Assembly (NCBI GenBank): GCA_007570785.1
Contig: ML661885.1
Span: 11,892,490 to 11,956,489, forward strand
DNA from: Antilocapra americana
Taxonomy: Eukaryota > Chordata > Mammalia > Artiodactyla > Antilocapridae
DNA: 64,000 nucleotides
Reading direction: 5' to 3'
Of the stretch, positions 31,241 through 44,491 are shown piece by piece. The notes under the pieces were generated by a model. The model worked only from the letters and a program-made list of their open reading frames with translations, was not told the origin of the DNA and ran no database searches. Position 1 is the first letter of the stretch, and every line of letters begins with the position of its first letter. The position numbers were made by a program, and so were the translations under genes.

Positions 31241-34200
31241 GGAACCTCTCTAAACAGCCAGGCAGCAATAATGAGGCTTGTGAACTAGTGCTTTTTAAAA
31301 ATTCCCTCGTAGGCAGATTCATTGAAAGGACGAAATAAATACATTTTGTGTTGAACCCTGGAGTTTCTAGAAAATCCTGCCTGAGATCTTGGTACTGGAT
31401 CAGCGTTGTCTGAAATAACAAGTTGAAAAGTAGGAGTTGTATGTACAATCTTGGTCTTCCCCTGCCGGTCTGTGACAGAAGTACAATCCTACTGTGGAAC
31501 CTCAGCAGAACTGCTCATGGATGGAGAGCCAAAGACAAATGATAGAACATCTCAGGATTTGAGTCTAGCCTTAAGCTGATAGAACACCAAGAAGAAAACT
31601 CCAACTTCCCCCAACAAGAAAAATGATGTCAATTATACCTGAGAGGACTCCTCCAAAAAGAATGTCAGTGCTCTGAGACCTTCTGAAACTAAGCCCAGAA
31701 CTATACTGCTGGCAAGAAAAGAAGGGTTGGATTCTTCAAGTTTTTCCAAAAAGGCCAAGGAGTGAGGATGGAGGAATAGAAGTTTGGGGTGTTGGAGGTG
31801 TGATTTAAAGAAAAAAAAGACAACGTTTCCCTAATTTCTTTGTCTGAATATTCAAAGTCTGGAACACATCAAAAGCAGTTAAAAATAAAGTGGATTGTTT
31901 TACTTATCTGTCATCTCAATGTAGTTTCCATATTATTTAAAATAGCAAGCTATCTTTGGGTGACATTAACTTTAGTGATGTGAATTGCAGTTTTCTTTAT
32001 GATGTCAGAGCCCAGTTATTTAGTAAGTGGGAGGAAAACTATCTAACAGAATGTACCTTAATAGGAAGAAAATCAGCTGAACTGAATAAACTAGAGTTTA
32101 CATTCCCTCAGTCTCTATTTTTCATCTAATATTACCCCCATGCTACTGAAGCCTCAGCCAAGAACTGAATTTTATTCTTTCTGGCCCTATGGTTTCCCTT
32201 CAGTGAGAAATGTTCAGGCTGAGACACATTAATAAATGCAAATAAATTTAGCTAGTATTTGCTTGGCTGATTCTCAAATTGGATCAAGAAAGGAAATAGA
32301 GAATACCAATGATAAACTATTCAAAGGAGCATTTTGAAGTTGGCAAAGTTGCAAGAATGGTATTTTATGGTGGTTCAGATATATAATATGTTTCATAAAA
32401 TGCTCAGAAAAGAGAAAATGATCAAACCATAGCCTTTTAGACATAGATGATGTGGCAAGGGGTTTATTTGAGATATAGTAAATATTTGAAAATGACTTCA
32501 ATTTATGTCAAGTAGAGAGTAGGATAAGATTTATTGAAGAAAAGATCTTTATAAAGCACATTAAAGTATTTAGAGTTAGATTAGATTTCATTTGTGAGGT
32601 AAGGGAAAAATACTCAATATTTCTTTTACATGTTAAGGAGCTAATTACCAGGAGGTTGATTGCTGCTTTAGCCTGTCACAGTCACCAAATTTCTATTAAG
32701 CATGGCAATTATATATGCTTTACTAAGTGATCTGTTAATATCACTCGGTCCCCAAAATGGCTTTGTGGCAAAAAATGAGTGCCACCAAAGGGAAACTGAA
32801 TGACATGGGTCCTGAAATCTTGCTGCATGGGATTAGCTTTACACTTAGCTTTGCATGGGATTACACTACAATAAATTCATGAAGAAAAAGGGACACATTC
32901 AAACTTAGTATTTATCAGTGTGGAAAAATAAAACACAAATCTGAATATAAAGTGCATTTAATGGAAAGAAATTTCAGACTAACCAATATTTGTTATTTAT
33001 TAATTTGCTACCTCTTTCCCATTTTCTTTTGCTTTGTTTTAGTTTCTTAGTCCTTCTGCCATGAAGAATACTCATTCAATACTCATTCCTAAAGAAGCTA
33101 ACTGACATGATTTCCAGGTTGTCCAAAGAGGAAAATAGTGGAAACTTTACTGAATTAGATTAGTGTAGTTTATTTTCCATATCAAGTGACTTCAGTCAAC
33201 TCAAAGAAATTTCACAAACACGAACCACTAGAATTTTAGAGAAAGTAGATGCAATGAACCACCAAATCTCAAGGATTTGTTTTAACCTCAGAGGTAATTC
33301 TATCTTTAGAATTAATCAGTGACACAGCAAAGAATTCAAGAGAAAACATTCTATTTTGCCATGATTATCTGTAGATGTTTAAATTCAATAAACAAGAAAA
33401 TCAAATGACCCAAAGACAGTAGTCTTCAAGAGTTTCATCAAAGTTCATCAAAGTCCTTCCTTTAAATAGTGCTGTTTTGGAACTAACTGTATCACTTTGG
33501 AATTTGGGTTAATAAGAAAATACTCATTTAAGTGCTCTAATTGAGCTGAGTCCTTTGGAGCTGATGAACTAAAGGGAAAAAATATGAGGTGATATTGGAC
33601 CTGAAAGTTTTCTCTTCTGTGACTGATGTCACATAACAGGCTTTTAGAGAGAATGGCCTTGGGTTTAAACAGTCTTCATGCAGGTCACATGTTCCCACCT
33701 ATTTGCTTCATGACTTTACTAGTCCTTTAACCTCTCCAAGCTCATCAACAAAACACTATCTGCAACACTTTCTCTTTTTATTTCATGTGTTTGTCATGAG
33801 ATTGTGATGAACAAGTTGATATGAAACTGTTTTGTATAAAGTCAATTATTATACAAGGAAAATATATTCTGTTTGCCTTTCAGAACACAAAAGTAAACTA
33901 AATTAAAGCCATCCTAGTTATCCAAATGGGTGAAAATAGCCAAGCAGTTATATTTGGTCCTTGTTCATGCCTACAAATGAAAAGTTCCTTCTTCATATAT
34001 CAATATCATGACTGAATCAATGGCTTTGAAGTCCTAGAAAAAACTTACAGACTCCAGATTGACTTGCTATTGGGTGTTTAAATAATGTGCTCTGTGGAAT
34101 TAATAATTGTATAAGAAATATTTGCTTGATGAAGTAATGAATGAACAAATCTTGACCACAGAAATAAATTCAACCCTATGGACTTCAGAGTTGTAGGATG

Positions 34201-35845
34201 GCCACTCACCTAAAGGTCATTCATTGCTTCTTTTTACATAAAATATCATTTAAAATAGCCTTGAATTTATATTACTAGAGAACTTATTATAAGTTAAGGC
34301 ATTATCTCTTTAAGATCCTATGGAAATACATATTTGAGATGACAGATTTAGTTTAATCCTGGTGTATGCGTGTTGTTTTTATTGTTTCAAACAAATTTAA
34401 TAAAATATTGCAAGGGATCCATCATTCTGATGCTTGGATATTGAAAATCTAGATAGATTGTATGTCCAGGTGGATTTCTGAATGCTGTGGAAGAACTATA
34501 CTAGTCTCTTGCTTCTCTTAAAACAACCATTATTTTCCCACAGAAAATGAGCTGTTTTAAATGCTTATTCATATGCCAGTCAAGACTTGTGTGCAAAGAA
34601 CTCAAAATGAATGTAATTATGCTCTGATCTTATCGTTCTTACTAATGGAATACTAAGGAAATCTGTTAAGTAAGAAGATTTAGTAAAATATTTCAAAGTA
34701 CAAGAGTTACAGTAAAATTTGTTTCTTAAATGTGAATAAACTATTCCATGAGATGGTGGAAAATAAGTAGAAAAGTCTTAATACACTCCATCCTGCAAGC
34801 TCAGCAAAATTGCACCCCACTCTTGCTTGGAGCCTAAAAGCAAACTGAGTAATTGTTAAAGAATATAAACTGAGCAAAAGTTTCTAGATGTAGGAACTTG
34901 TTAAAATTTAGTGCAAAATACTGACACACTGTATTTATCTATATCTAACCTCAAAGCTTGGTCTTAAAGCTTATTGTCTATGTGACTGTAATTAGTTTAG
35001 AAAAGTCTTGAGAACATTTTTGCTGATGGCTTACTTTTTTCCTCTATGTATATCACAATCTCTCATAGGTCTCAAAATAGGCTAAGTTCAGAATATAAGC
35101 GAAGAAATCAATTATGTGATTTCTTAGCCTTAGCATCTGAGGTTGCAGTAAGCATCATCCTAGCAGTGGTCATGATTCTCTATGAATTAGAACTCTTGGC
35201 TGAAAGGAACCCCTACTTCTAATCTCCCTGTGACTTAAGTTTTTGCTTTTCTCTCTGCCCCTGTGCTATGGGCTTTTTCTTTACCAGTCTCCATTTAGGA
35301 CCATTCCTACCACCATGTATGGTCTCTACTGGTATGTTGATCTGACTGGCTATCTTAGTGTAAAATGAATCAAACCCTTCTCAGTTTTGCAAAGAGTTAC
35401 TGAGAGGTTCTTTATGAGAAAATAAAGGTATAAGCTATTGTTTTTGCCTAAAATGTGCTCCTTCTTTTCCCTTCAGCAGATCTTGCCCTTAATTTCAAGG
35501 TGGACATGTCACCTAGAATAGAAAACCATTATTATGGATTCAGTGATTGGTTCAGAAAGAGAAACAGAACCCAAGTTAGACTATACAAATGCTTACTGGG
35601 ATTTTGTATGTGGAGCCTGTGAGAAAGAACTCTTTCATCTCTGGGAATGGGAATTTTAGGATGCGAAGCTAGAGTGCTGAAGTATGGTCATATAATTCGG
35701 TATGTATGGTAAAGAAGGAGAGAAAATCTATCTGTAGAAAGAGAATATGAAGCCAAAGAGAAAACTGCAGAAAGAGAAAGGCAGGGGTCTGACTTTGTTT
35801 GAGGCCCAAGGACAGCTCTTCCACCACCCTTTTTTCTAGTCACTG
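31241..35845. other. Long repeat-poor block
   Basis: About 4.6 kb with no recognisable ruminant SINE, BovB or L1, in contrast to the rest of the window. 33,695-33,870 may be a worn plus-strand MIR ('ctagtcctttaacctctcc'). No exon, splice-flanked frame or RNA gene is visible. AT-rich throughout. Confidence 0.45.
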
Positions 35846-36411
35846 CTTGTTGTTTAGTCACTAAGTCATGTCTGACACTTTGCAACCTCATGGACTCCAG
35901 CATGCCAGCCTTCCCTGTCTTTCACTATCTCAAACTCAGGTCTACTAAGTCAGTGATACCATCCAACCATCTCATCCTCTGTCACCCTCTACTCCTCCTG
36001 CCCTCAATCTTTCCCAGCAACAGGGTCTTTTCCAATGAGTCAGCACTTTGCATCAGGTGGCCAATGTATTGGAGCTTCAGCATCAGTCCTGTCAGTGAAT
36101 ATTCAAGGTTGATTTCCTTTAGGATTAACTGATTTCATCTCCTTGCTGTCCAATGGGCCCTCAAGAGTCTTCACTAGCACCACAGTTCAAAAGCATCAAT
36201 GCTTTGGCCCTCAGCCTTCTCTATGGTCCAACTCTCACATCCATACATGACTACTGGAAAAACCACAGCTTTGACGAGATGGATCTTTGTTGGACAAGTG
36301 ATGTCTCTGCTTTTTAATACATTGTCTAGGTTTTTCATAGCTTTTCTTGCGAGGAGCAAACATCTTAATTTCATGGCTGTAGTCACCACCCTGGGAGCCA
36401 ATAAATCCATC
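35846..36411 (-). mobile_element. BovB LINE 3' fragment
   Basis: 'gtttagtcactaagtcatgtc', 'caatctttcccagcaacagg', 'attggagcttcagcatcag', 'ccatacatgactactgg', 'gatggatctttgttgg', ending 'ttcatggctgtagtcacc'. Covers the BovB tail and C-terminal region only. Confidence 0.93.
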
Positions 36412-36744
36412 CTTTAAACTTTTTTTTTTTTTTGAGATAGCTTCTGTTACGTGCAACCAAGAGTACAGATGAACAAACCAATAACCATGAACTTCTCCAA
36501 GTAACAGAAAACCATTGAAACAGGAAAGACTACAGAACACAATTTCTTTAAGTATAAGGGTTGCCTGCCTATTAACTTGGAAACAATATTTACCAGATTC
36601 ACAAGTTATTCATTCTTTGTTTTTAATCTTTCTAATTCACTTGGATATTTTATCAGACCACTCAGTATTTGGTTGAACACTAATTTAGGTTGCCACTTTT
36701 AGTTACAATACAGAGAGATTCCAATGAGTTAGAAGATCTTTTCA

Positions 36745-36965
36745 CTCATTCATCTTTCCACTTATTCCATAAACATTGATTGACAGTTCTATTGTGTCAT
36801 GATCAATGTTCTAGACCCTATGGTTGCAAATAAGAGCAGAGACCCCTAGAATAACACCATGGATGGTTATGAGGACTCAGAGAAGGACCCTGCTAATGCT
36901 CTGAAAGGGAGGGGAAGTCCAGAGAGGCTTTACACAGAAGGTAGCATTTGAGTTACATCACAAAG
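36745..36965 (+). mobile_element. Ancient mammal-wide repeat (family not assigned)
   Basis: 'cactcattcatctttccac', 'attccataaacattgattga', 'gtccagagaggctttacac', 'gtagcatttgagtt' resemble the very common 'attcattcattcaacaaatatt...' mammalian repeat. Two further copies appear at 49.45 and 55.4 kb. Confidence 0.4.
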
Positions 36966-38114
36966 AATGAGTGGAAATTTTTCTACAGTGCGTTTCCCCA
37001 GTTGTCACTTTCTCACCTTTCTCATATCTGAATTGGAAAATGGAGACAGGGAGAACATTAAAAGATGGCTTCAGTGCCAGAATTGAACTTAGAATTTTGG
37101 CTTGAAGCATACATGAACAGGTGAGAAAGATGGCAATACTCAAAAAAATATTTTATAAAATGGAAGCTATAAAAATTGGAAGCAGATAAAACAATATGAA
37201 AAGCAAGATGAACAGAAGAAAGGTCTGCTTCATATTTCTTGAATTTGAATTTTTTGTTCCAGACCACTTTCTAAACATTATTAATAATTCTGAAGGCCTT
37301 GCATATGTCCAGGAACATTGCCAGCATTTCAGGGCATGAAGCTACGAATCTCTTCACTATGGTTTTCTAATCATTTCAGTTCTGAAATTAACTTTCCACA
37401 GACTGTTCATATTAGTGACTAGTAAGTCATATTAGTTGATCAAGAAAGGCAGGTTTTCAGATGATGGCATTGTTCTCAAGTGCTAGCTTTTTTGAAGGAA
37501 ATAATCATTCACATGCTATAAAACTGAACCAGTAACCAAAATAATACACTAATTGTTGAGTTTCAGAACTTGTATTTCAACTATTTGTTTTAAACCCAGA
37601 AAATATACATATTTTAAGTGAATGATCTTAACTTTAATTTTATTTGCTGAATTCCATTTTATTTAAATTGAATTTCAATCATATCACTTGAATATGCATT
37701 CTACTTCTTAGGACTGTATCCTCAGAAAACAGGTCTAGTTTTAAGTGACTTGGGTATCTGCTGATTATTAAAATTGTTCATATATTACAAGATTTCCTTA
37801 ATTGTCAAAGAGAGGATAATTACTGTGGCTTGTTATATGAGTTCCAGGATAAGCTTTTCATGTACAAATTATTTTTATTACTTCATTCGCATTAAGAATG
37901 GGTATGAAGTGGTTAGAATGGGACAGGATATTTTTCAGACACACCAAAGAGGTGGAGGGACCATGGCAGAAGAGTGGCGAGAAAAAATAACAGTAGGCAA
38001 AATAAACAATAGGAAAATGAAAGCACGTTTGTATTTATATACAAAAACACAAGGAAGACCTAAGCCCCAGCAACTAATATGCTTTTATGAAGAAAGGTGG
38101 CAAAAGAAGCCCGA
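36966..38114. other. Unannotated AT-rich sequence
   Basis: No gene or transposon recognised. Confidence 0.4.
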
Positions 38115-38124
38115 AGATGATGGT

Positions 38125-38352
38125 GGTACATGCTCAGTTGCGGGTTGTGTCCAACTCTTTGCGACCCCATTGACTGTAGCCCGCCAGGCTCCTCTGTCCA
38201 TGATATTTCCCAGGCAAGAATACTGGAAAGGGTTACCATTTCCTTCTCCAGGGGATCTTCCCAGCCTAGGAATCAAACCTACATCTCCTGCATTGGCAGG
38301 AGATCCCTGGGTTGGGAAGATTCTTTACCACTGAGCCACCAGGGAAACTCAG
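38125..38352 (-). mobile_element. Bov-tA SINE with 10-bp TSD and an internal inverted patch
   Basis: Reverse-complement Bov-tA from 'tgctcagttgcgggttgtg' to 'gagccaccagggaaactc'. Direct repeats AGATGATGGT at 38115-38124 and 38353-38362. At 38302-38320 it carries 'gatccctgggttgggaaga' in the opposite orientation to the rest of the element. Confidence 0.95.
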
Positions 38353-38362
38353 AGATGATGGT

Positions 38363-38907
38363 CAGTTACTTCTAAAATAGAAATACTTTCCAAACCCATC
38401 ACCATCCTATCAACTGATTTTGTGATACACACCTGTATTTTAGTCAAGCATTCTTGCATAGTGCAGATTTTGTCTGAAATCACTTAAGTCAGCTTTTCAT
38501 ATACTCTAAATCACAAAAATATGATTTTCCACAATCATTTCCCACCTGATCTCACATTATCTCTCTTCTCAATGCTAAGGACTTCTTTTCTGGAACACCC
38601 AGTTCATTGTTGTTACATAAGGTCAACAGCTCTGCCAGTAAACGGTTGAGGCAAGAGTGACCTTGCCCTTCTTCTTCTATCAGAGGATTACACGGCATGT
38701 TTGACAGGTTGCTAAACTAAATAATGTGACATATGAATATTTTTGTCTACCGTCTGTAGACAAATTATTGAAATTTTGATTTATTGGGCAATCTTCCATT
38801 AAGATTAAACTGACATTCTTAATAAATATTATAGCCAACTGTGATTCTAGTAAATTTACCAGTGTTTTCTTCTGCTTGATGATTAGTAAAACAATGATTT
38901 AAAAAAT
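38363..38907. other. Unannotated sequence
   Basis: Nothing recognised. Confidence 0.4.
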
Positions 38908-39250
38908 AAATCTTTTTTTTTAATTTAAACTTTTTGTTTTCTATTGGAGTATAGCCGATTAACAGTATTTTGATAGTTTCAGGTGAACAGTGAAGGGACT
39001 CGGCCTCACATGTATATGTGTACATTCTCCCCCAAACTCCCCTCCCATTCAGGCTGCCACTTAACACTGAGCAGTGTTCCCTGTGCTCTACAGTAGATCC
39101 TTGTTGGTTCTTCATTTTAAATACATCAGTGTGTACATGTCCATCCCAAACTCCCTAACTGTCCCATCCTCTCAGCAACCATAAGTTCATTCTCTAAGTT
39201 TGTGAGTCACTTTCTGTTTTGTAGGTTCATTTGTGTCATTTCTCTTTTTT
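38908..39250 (-). mobile_element. Cetartiodactyl L1 3' UTR
   Basis: Starts with T-rich tract (antisense poly(A)), 'tattggagtatagccgatta', 'ccctgtgctctacagtag', 'tgttggttcttcattttaaa', 'catccttcaagcaacc'-type wording ('cccatcctctcagcaacc'). Antisense L1 3' end. Confidence 0.85.
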
Positions 39251-41718
39251 AGAAGTTTAATGACCTCATCGCCTAATCTCTTCATTTTTTCAGGGCAAAA
39301 ACAACTTTGAATATTTTAACATAGACTGTACCTAGACACAGTTTCTAATATGAATAAAAATAATGTTTTGGAATATATTTGAACCTCTACTTTCTACCTT
39401 TGCTTATTGTTGAGGTTTGACTATTTAAGTGTAGGCACGTGAAATTCAGGCTTCTTTGAAGCTTTTCATAGTGTTAGGAAATGAGGATTTGGTAGCTTAG
39501 TATAAACTAACTTTCAATATATTCTTGTGCAAATTAAAAAAGCCGCTATCCCTCAAGAATTCTCATTTTTTCCAAGGAACATGAAATATAATTATGCAAG
39601 TCAGTTTGTCAGAAGATTAAAAGGACAAGAGCAAATGAATTTTTGAAAGCTCTGTTTGTGTTGGAGATTCTGAAGTTGGCTGAGAAGTTTCACTTGGGAT
39701 TTTTCTACAAGGATTCCTTAAATTATCACAAGATTATCACCTTCATATGGATAGCTAGTATTTCTGAAATAACATTTCAAGGTGCTTAAAAGAGACTCAT
39801 TTCTGAAAACAATAGTGATTCTGGGTTAATAGAAGGCTTTAAGGGTCAGACATAAGAAAATTCATCACTCTTATCTCCAGTTCTGTTATGGACCTGATAT
39901 GTAAGCTTCAGGAAATTAATTTCTTCTTTTCTCTCTTTACTGATAAAACAGACTTCTTTCAAGGCATTGTAAAACTAAATAGTGGTTTGATATTGCTAAA
40001 TAAAAGCCAAATCAGATTGGCACTACAAAGCACCGTGTTCACAGAAGCAATTCTTTATCATCACAATGGTCACATGATAATACTTTACATGTTGTTTTTG
40101 GTAATTGTCATGAGCAAAGCCATCTTCGTATATCTTCTGAACCTTGTCTAGAAGTGTTGGAATATCGCTTTTTAAGAAGGTAGATAAGTCTTGCTATCAT
40201 GCCAACCAAAACCAACATTATTCAAGGGAAGCATGGCGATTTCCATAATTCTTTCTTAAAAGCACTCTTTAGCTTATCTTGGTATCTGATATGTTCTGCA
40301 CCATGAAAATCAATGTCCGTCCCATCATTGATCAAGCACTTCTTCTCTCAACAGCAATAATGTCGTTGCTCTTGGCTGCCACAAAGTGGCAGTGTGCCCA
40401 CTAACTTCTCCACTAGTAAACCAGCATTGGTCTTCAGAATGAGCCAGGGCAGAACTACACTTCAAGACTAGGTTTGACAGATAAAATACAGGAAGCTTGA
40501 ATTAAAATTAAATTTCAAATAAACAACAGCATACAGGTATACGAAAAAATTAGATCGGTGTTTAACTGAATAGACAAATCTGGTGACTCTACTTGTCAGA
40601 TTTGACTCTTGCTATCATGTAACTTTTTAGGCTAAAATACATTTATACTTATTAGTTTATTTAGTCATCTATATATATTGAATTATAGAAACTCTAGTTA
40701 ATAAAAGCTATATTTCTCCCTCCTACTTAACTTCCATTTATCACATAGTAATCCTAAGTTCACATTTTAGTCTCATAAAAATCAATGGGTTTGAAGGTAT
40801 GTTTGTAGTGTATTTTGAATGCTGGTTATATCATCGATATTAAACTAACAGGATTTATTGATCAGGCAATAAATACTTTGGTACAGGGCTTCTGTGCCAA
40901 AGGAGCTAGAAAAGGCTCTAAAGAACAGGAAAAAACTGACCTAAATCTTGGGAAAAAAGGAAGAATTAGATGGGCAGAATGGAGATACAAGAATTTTTAG
41001 ATGGGTGGGCAGATATTTATATAGCAAAAAAGTGTTTTATGAAAACCTGAAAGCTTTAGTCCAAGGAACTAATTAGAATATTAGGCCATTAACATGATTT
41101 ATTCATTCTTTCATTCTAGTGCCACCAAATCTTGGCATATAGCATAGGCAATAAGCCATAAATTCATTGAATTATTAATATGTCAAAAAATAAGAATTAC
41201 AATTAGCTAGATCAAGATATTTTTCCATTTTTAATTCACTTTAAATTTTGTCCTCTTCTTTTAATGAAATCACTTGAAGATTTATCAAATTTCAGCAAAA
41301 CTCAATCCTGACTTTTATTATGTAAATCCCCATGTAATTTTTTCCATATAAAATTATGCATATTAGTTGTTTAATATACTAGTTTAAAATAGAATTTTTT
41401 CTCTCTCTAATGTATTCAAGTCTTTAAATGTGAAACTTTCTAATTTAGAAATGGTTTGTGAGCATTATTTTCCATTTCTCAGAGTTAAAATTTATACTCT
41501 AGATGAGAATTCCTATGAGACTGCATTCATCTATGCATCTATGCATCTTCATTGTAGAAGGGCTCCATATTTTTTATAATTCTAGAGGGTAAATAAATCA
41601 CCTGTTTATTGTTACAAGGAGAAGATTGTGGGAGAAAATCTGTAATTGCTGTGTTTTGAGTAGTGAGTTGGTAATTAAATCTGCTTTGAGCTATAGATGT
41701 TGTCTAACTATAGCTTAT
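39251..41718. other. Unannotated AT-rich block
   Basis: About 2.5 kb with no recognised repeat or gene. Confidence 0.4.
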
Positions 41719-41829
41719 GGAGAAGGAAATGGCAACCTACTCCAGTATTCTTGCCTGGAAAATACCGTGGATAGAGGAGCCTGGCAGGCTACAGTGCATG
41801 AGGTCACAAGGAGTTAGACACGACTGAGA
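41719..41829 (+). mobile_element. Bov-A monomer
   Basis: 'ggagaaggaaatggcaacc', 'gtattcttgcctggaaaa', 'ggagcctggcaggctacag', 'gttagacacgactgagaac'. No tRNA head. Confidence 0.9.
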
Positions 41830-42470
41830 ACACATGTGCATATATCATATTTTACCACTTCAATCATCTTCTATATTCAGGTAAGACTTCCTTGAGAAAA
41901 ACATTCTAGAAAGGTTTTTAAAAAATTATTATTAGCATCTCACTTTTTGAGTATTAACATACAAAATGTATTTTATATGTCACCTCTGTCAAAATTTTTT
42001 GAAGTAGGCTATAAATAATGGCTAAAAAAATTATGATTATTCATATAGTTATATTCTTATGAGCTGGAGATCTTCAGTAGTTCCTAAAAGGAATTAGCTC
42101 ATGGGATTCAAAGTTCCCCAGTGAAGAAAGTAAAGCAAGAAACCCGAGTGTTATAGAAATGGCAAAGAGATATTCTCTAGCAGGCCCACTTATAAATATA
42201 TCCAGTTGCTAACTGATGGCAAATTTATATGTAGTTGATGATACACAGAATAAGAGAAAGGGTGAACTCTTTCTTATGGAAATCAAGTATCTTTACAGCA
42301 ACTGAGTGAATGACAAATCCACCTTGTCGTGAAGAAGGACCAAGAAAGAAGACATGGATGATACCTCATCTCACTGTTAAGAGAAAGACAGGAGATTTTA
42401 ATAGTGCAGCAAGTAGAGCTTTCAAGAAGCAAAGAAAATTTAAATCCTAATGAGACAGACTGAGTAATGA
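41830..42470. other. Unannotated sequence
   Basis: Nothing recognised. Confidence 0.4.
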
Positions 42471-42725
42471 AGGGAAGGACTATTATAGAGTGTTAAGACC
42501 TAATTTCCTTAGTATATAAATGTTCCTATAAATCAATGAAAATAAAACCAAAGCCTAATTGAGAAGTTGCCAAAGGATATGGACAAACTGTACCTGTAAA
42601 TAGAAATAACTTAGGCATCTAATAAATGATCAACCTGGCTCATATTAAGAGAAGTACAAATTAAAGTTACAGTGAGATATCACTTTTAATCATAAAATTG
42701 CTAGGAGTACAACAGTTACTAAGAC
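42471..42725 (+). mobile_element. Old L1 ORF2-end fragment
   Basis: 'aattgagaagttgccaaagg', 'tatggacaaactg', 'ctggctcatattaagagaag', 'tacaaattaaagttacagtg', 'agatatcacttttaatc' follow L1 ORF2 near its 3' end. Heavily diverged. Confidence 0.6.
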
Positions 42726-42977
42726 AGTAGCACTAAGAGATACGGAGCAAGCAGGATAAAAGCCAGTGACAGTGGAGCAGAGGGTGGCTGTTTTAGATGG
42801 TGTGGAACGTTCTATTAATAGTAGAGCAGATGAGGTGGAGGAGTGGGGCAGTTAGGAGAAAGGAGGAAGTGGGTAAAAGAAACAATGAGGATAGACGACT
42901 TTTCCTGAAGTGTTTGGCTATAAAAGAGATAAGAGAAATAGGACAGCACCTGAAGGGGAGTAAGGAGTCAAATGAGC

Positions 42978-43110
42978 GCTGCGGCTGCTGCTGAGCCGCT
43001 TCAGTCGTGTCCGACTCTGTGCGACCCCGCGGACGGCAGCCCACCAGGCTCCTCTGTCCGCGAGATTCCCTAGGCAAGGACACTGGAGTGGGTTGCCATT
43101 TCCTTCTCCA
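42978..43110 (-). mobile_element. Bov-A monomer, CpG-rich
   Basis: 'gagccgcttcagtcgtgtcc', 'ctgtgcgaccccgcggacgg', 'ccaccaggctcctctgtcc', 'tgccatttccttctcca'. About 11 CpGs in 90 bases, several beyond the usual Bov-A pattern. Confidence 0.92.
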
Positions 43111-43668
43111 TAAAAGAGTATTGCTTATTGTTAAATGAAAGCAAAATGTGCACTGTGTGTATGATATGCTACCATTTGTGTCTTTTTTGATTTTTAATGG
43201 ATGAGAGAGAGACGACTAAATACTTGTATATGCAAATATGCAAAGAATATTTCTGGAAGGACTTACACAACACTGATTACCGTATTTGCTTCTAAAGAAG
43301 AAAATTACATGATAGGAAAACAAGGGATAGACTATGAATTCCTTTTTACTTTTCAACTTTGTACCAGATTCATACAAATCACCCATGCAGAAATAAAGAA
43401 TTAATTATTTAAAGTACTGTATAAATTGTCCTCCACTCTGTACAGGATTAATTGTTTTCCATTCAAGTTTATCATATCCTTACACGTTAGGTTAAAAATC
43501 ATTTGATCCTTAACATTATACATTTCCTTAAAACTACTTTAATTACATTAAGAAAACCACAATCTGAAAGAGTTGCTTAACCTTAGAGTAGTATGTGGAC
43601 TTTTGACTAATGAATGTCCTTCTTATCATAGTCTATCAGTGTGAATCAAAATGAATTTTCACAATTGC
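43111..43668. other. Unannotated AT-rich sequence
   Basis: Nothing recognised. Confidence 0.4.
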
Positions 43669-44158
43669 CATGGATTGAATAGTGTCCCTCAAAAAAACAT
43701 GTACAAACACTAACCCTAACTACCCCCATGTGCGAAAGTTATTTGTAAATGATGACTTTGCAGATGTAATCTAGGTAACAGGAAGTCATACTGAATTAAG
43801 GTGGGTCCAAATCTAGTGACTGGTGTCCATTTAACAAAGGGAATTTTGAAGACAGAGACACATGTCATGTATGTCCTCATGTCATACATGTCTACAGAGA
43901 GAATGCCATGTAACAATGGAAACCAAGAGTGGAATGATGCAGCTGTAAGTCAAGAAACACCAAGAACTGCCAGCTACCACTGGAAGCTGGAAGAGGCAAG
44001 GAGGGTTCTAGCAGGACCCTTTATTGAGAGTGTGGCTCTGTTAACACCTTGATTTTGGACTTCCAGCCTCAAGAACTATAAAGAAAATTAATTTATGCTG
44101 TTTTAAACCATCTAGCTTATGGTATTTTGCTCCGGCAGCCCTCAAATTCATATAATAG
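43669..44158 (+). mobile_element. MLT1-type (ERVL-MaLR) LTR, near full length
   Basis: 'ccatggattgaatagtgtcc' start, 'gatgactttgcagatgtaat', 'cttgattttggacttccagc', 'ctcaagaactataaagaaa', 'ttatggtattttgctccgg' end. The order is that of an MLT1 LTR. Ancient and without internal coding sequence. Confidence 0.85.
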
Positions 44159-44276
44159 CAAAATGATATTTCATGAATGATAAGGAAAATGTTTTGGAAA
44201 AGTAGTTGAGATTTCAGCAATATGGGATTATATGCATTCACAGGAAACAAGACACTAGAGCAGCACATGTTTACAT

Positions 44277-44374
44277 AGTCACTCAGGTGTGTCCATCTCT
44301 TTGTGACCCCATGGACTATAGCCCGCCAGGCTCCTCTGTCCGTTGGATTTCTAGGCAAGAATACTGGGATGGAT
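44277..44374 (-). mobile_element. Bov-tA/Bov-A fragment
   Basis: 'gtcactcaggtgtgtccatc', 'gcccgccaggctcctctgtc', 'ggcaagaatactgggatgg'. The tRNA half is missing. Confidence 0.88.
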
Positions 44375-44491
44375 TACAGGACAGAGTATCTTTTAAAGGA
44401 ACCACATAAATCAGGCTAAATCCACCCAAGCTACTCAAGCAGGAAACATTACAAAGAGATAACTGATACAAGTCAGGTCTCTACATAAAAG

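Noticed and set aside
37774..38334. 186-codon plus-strand open frame
   Set aside because: The last third is Bov-tA sequence, and the first part has no domain, start context or splice signals. It is a chance frame read into a SINE.
40180..40440. Minus-strand stretch with protein-like phrases in shifting frames
   Set aside because: Frames change several times and no family is recognisable, so a processed pseudogene cannot be supported from the sequence alone.
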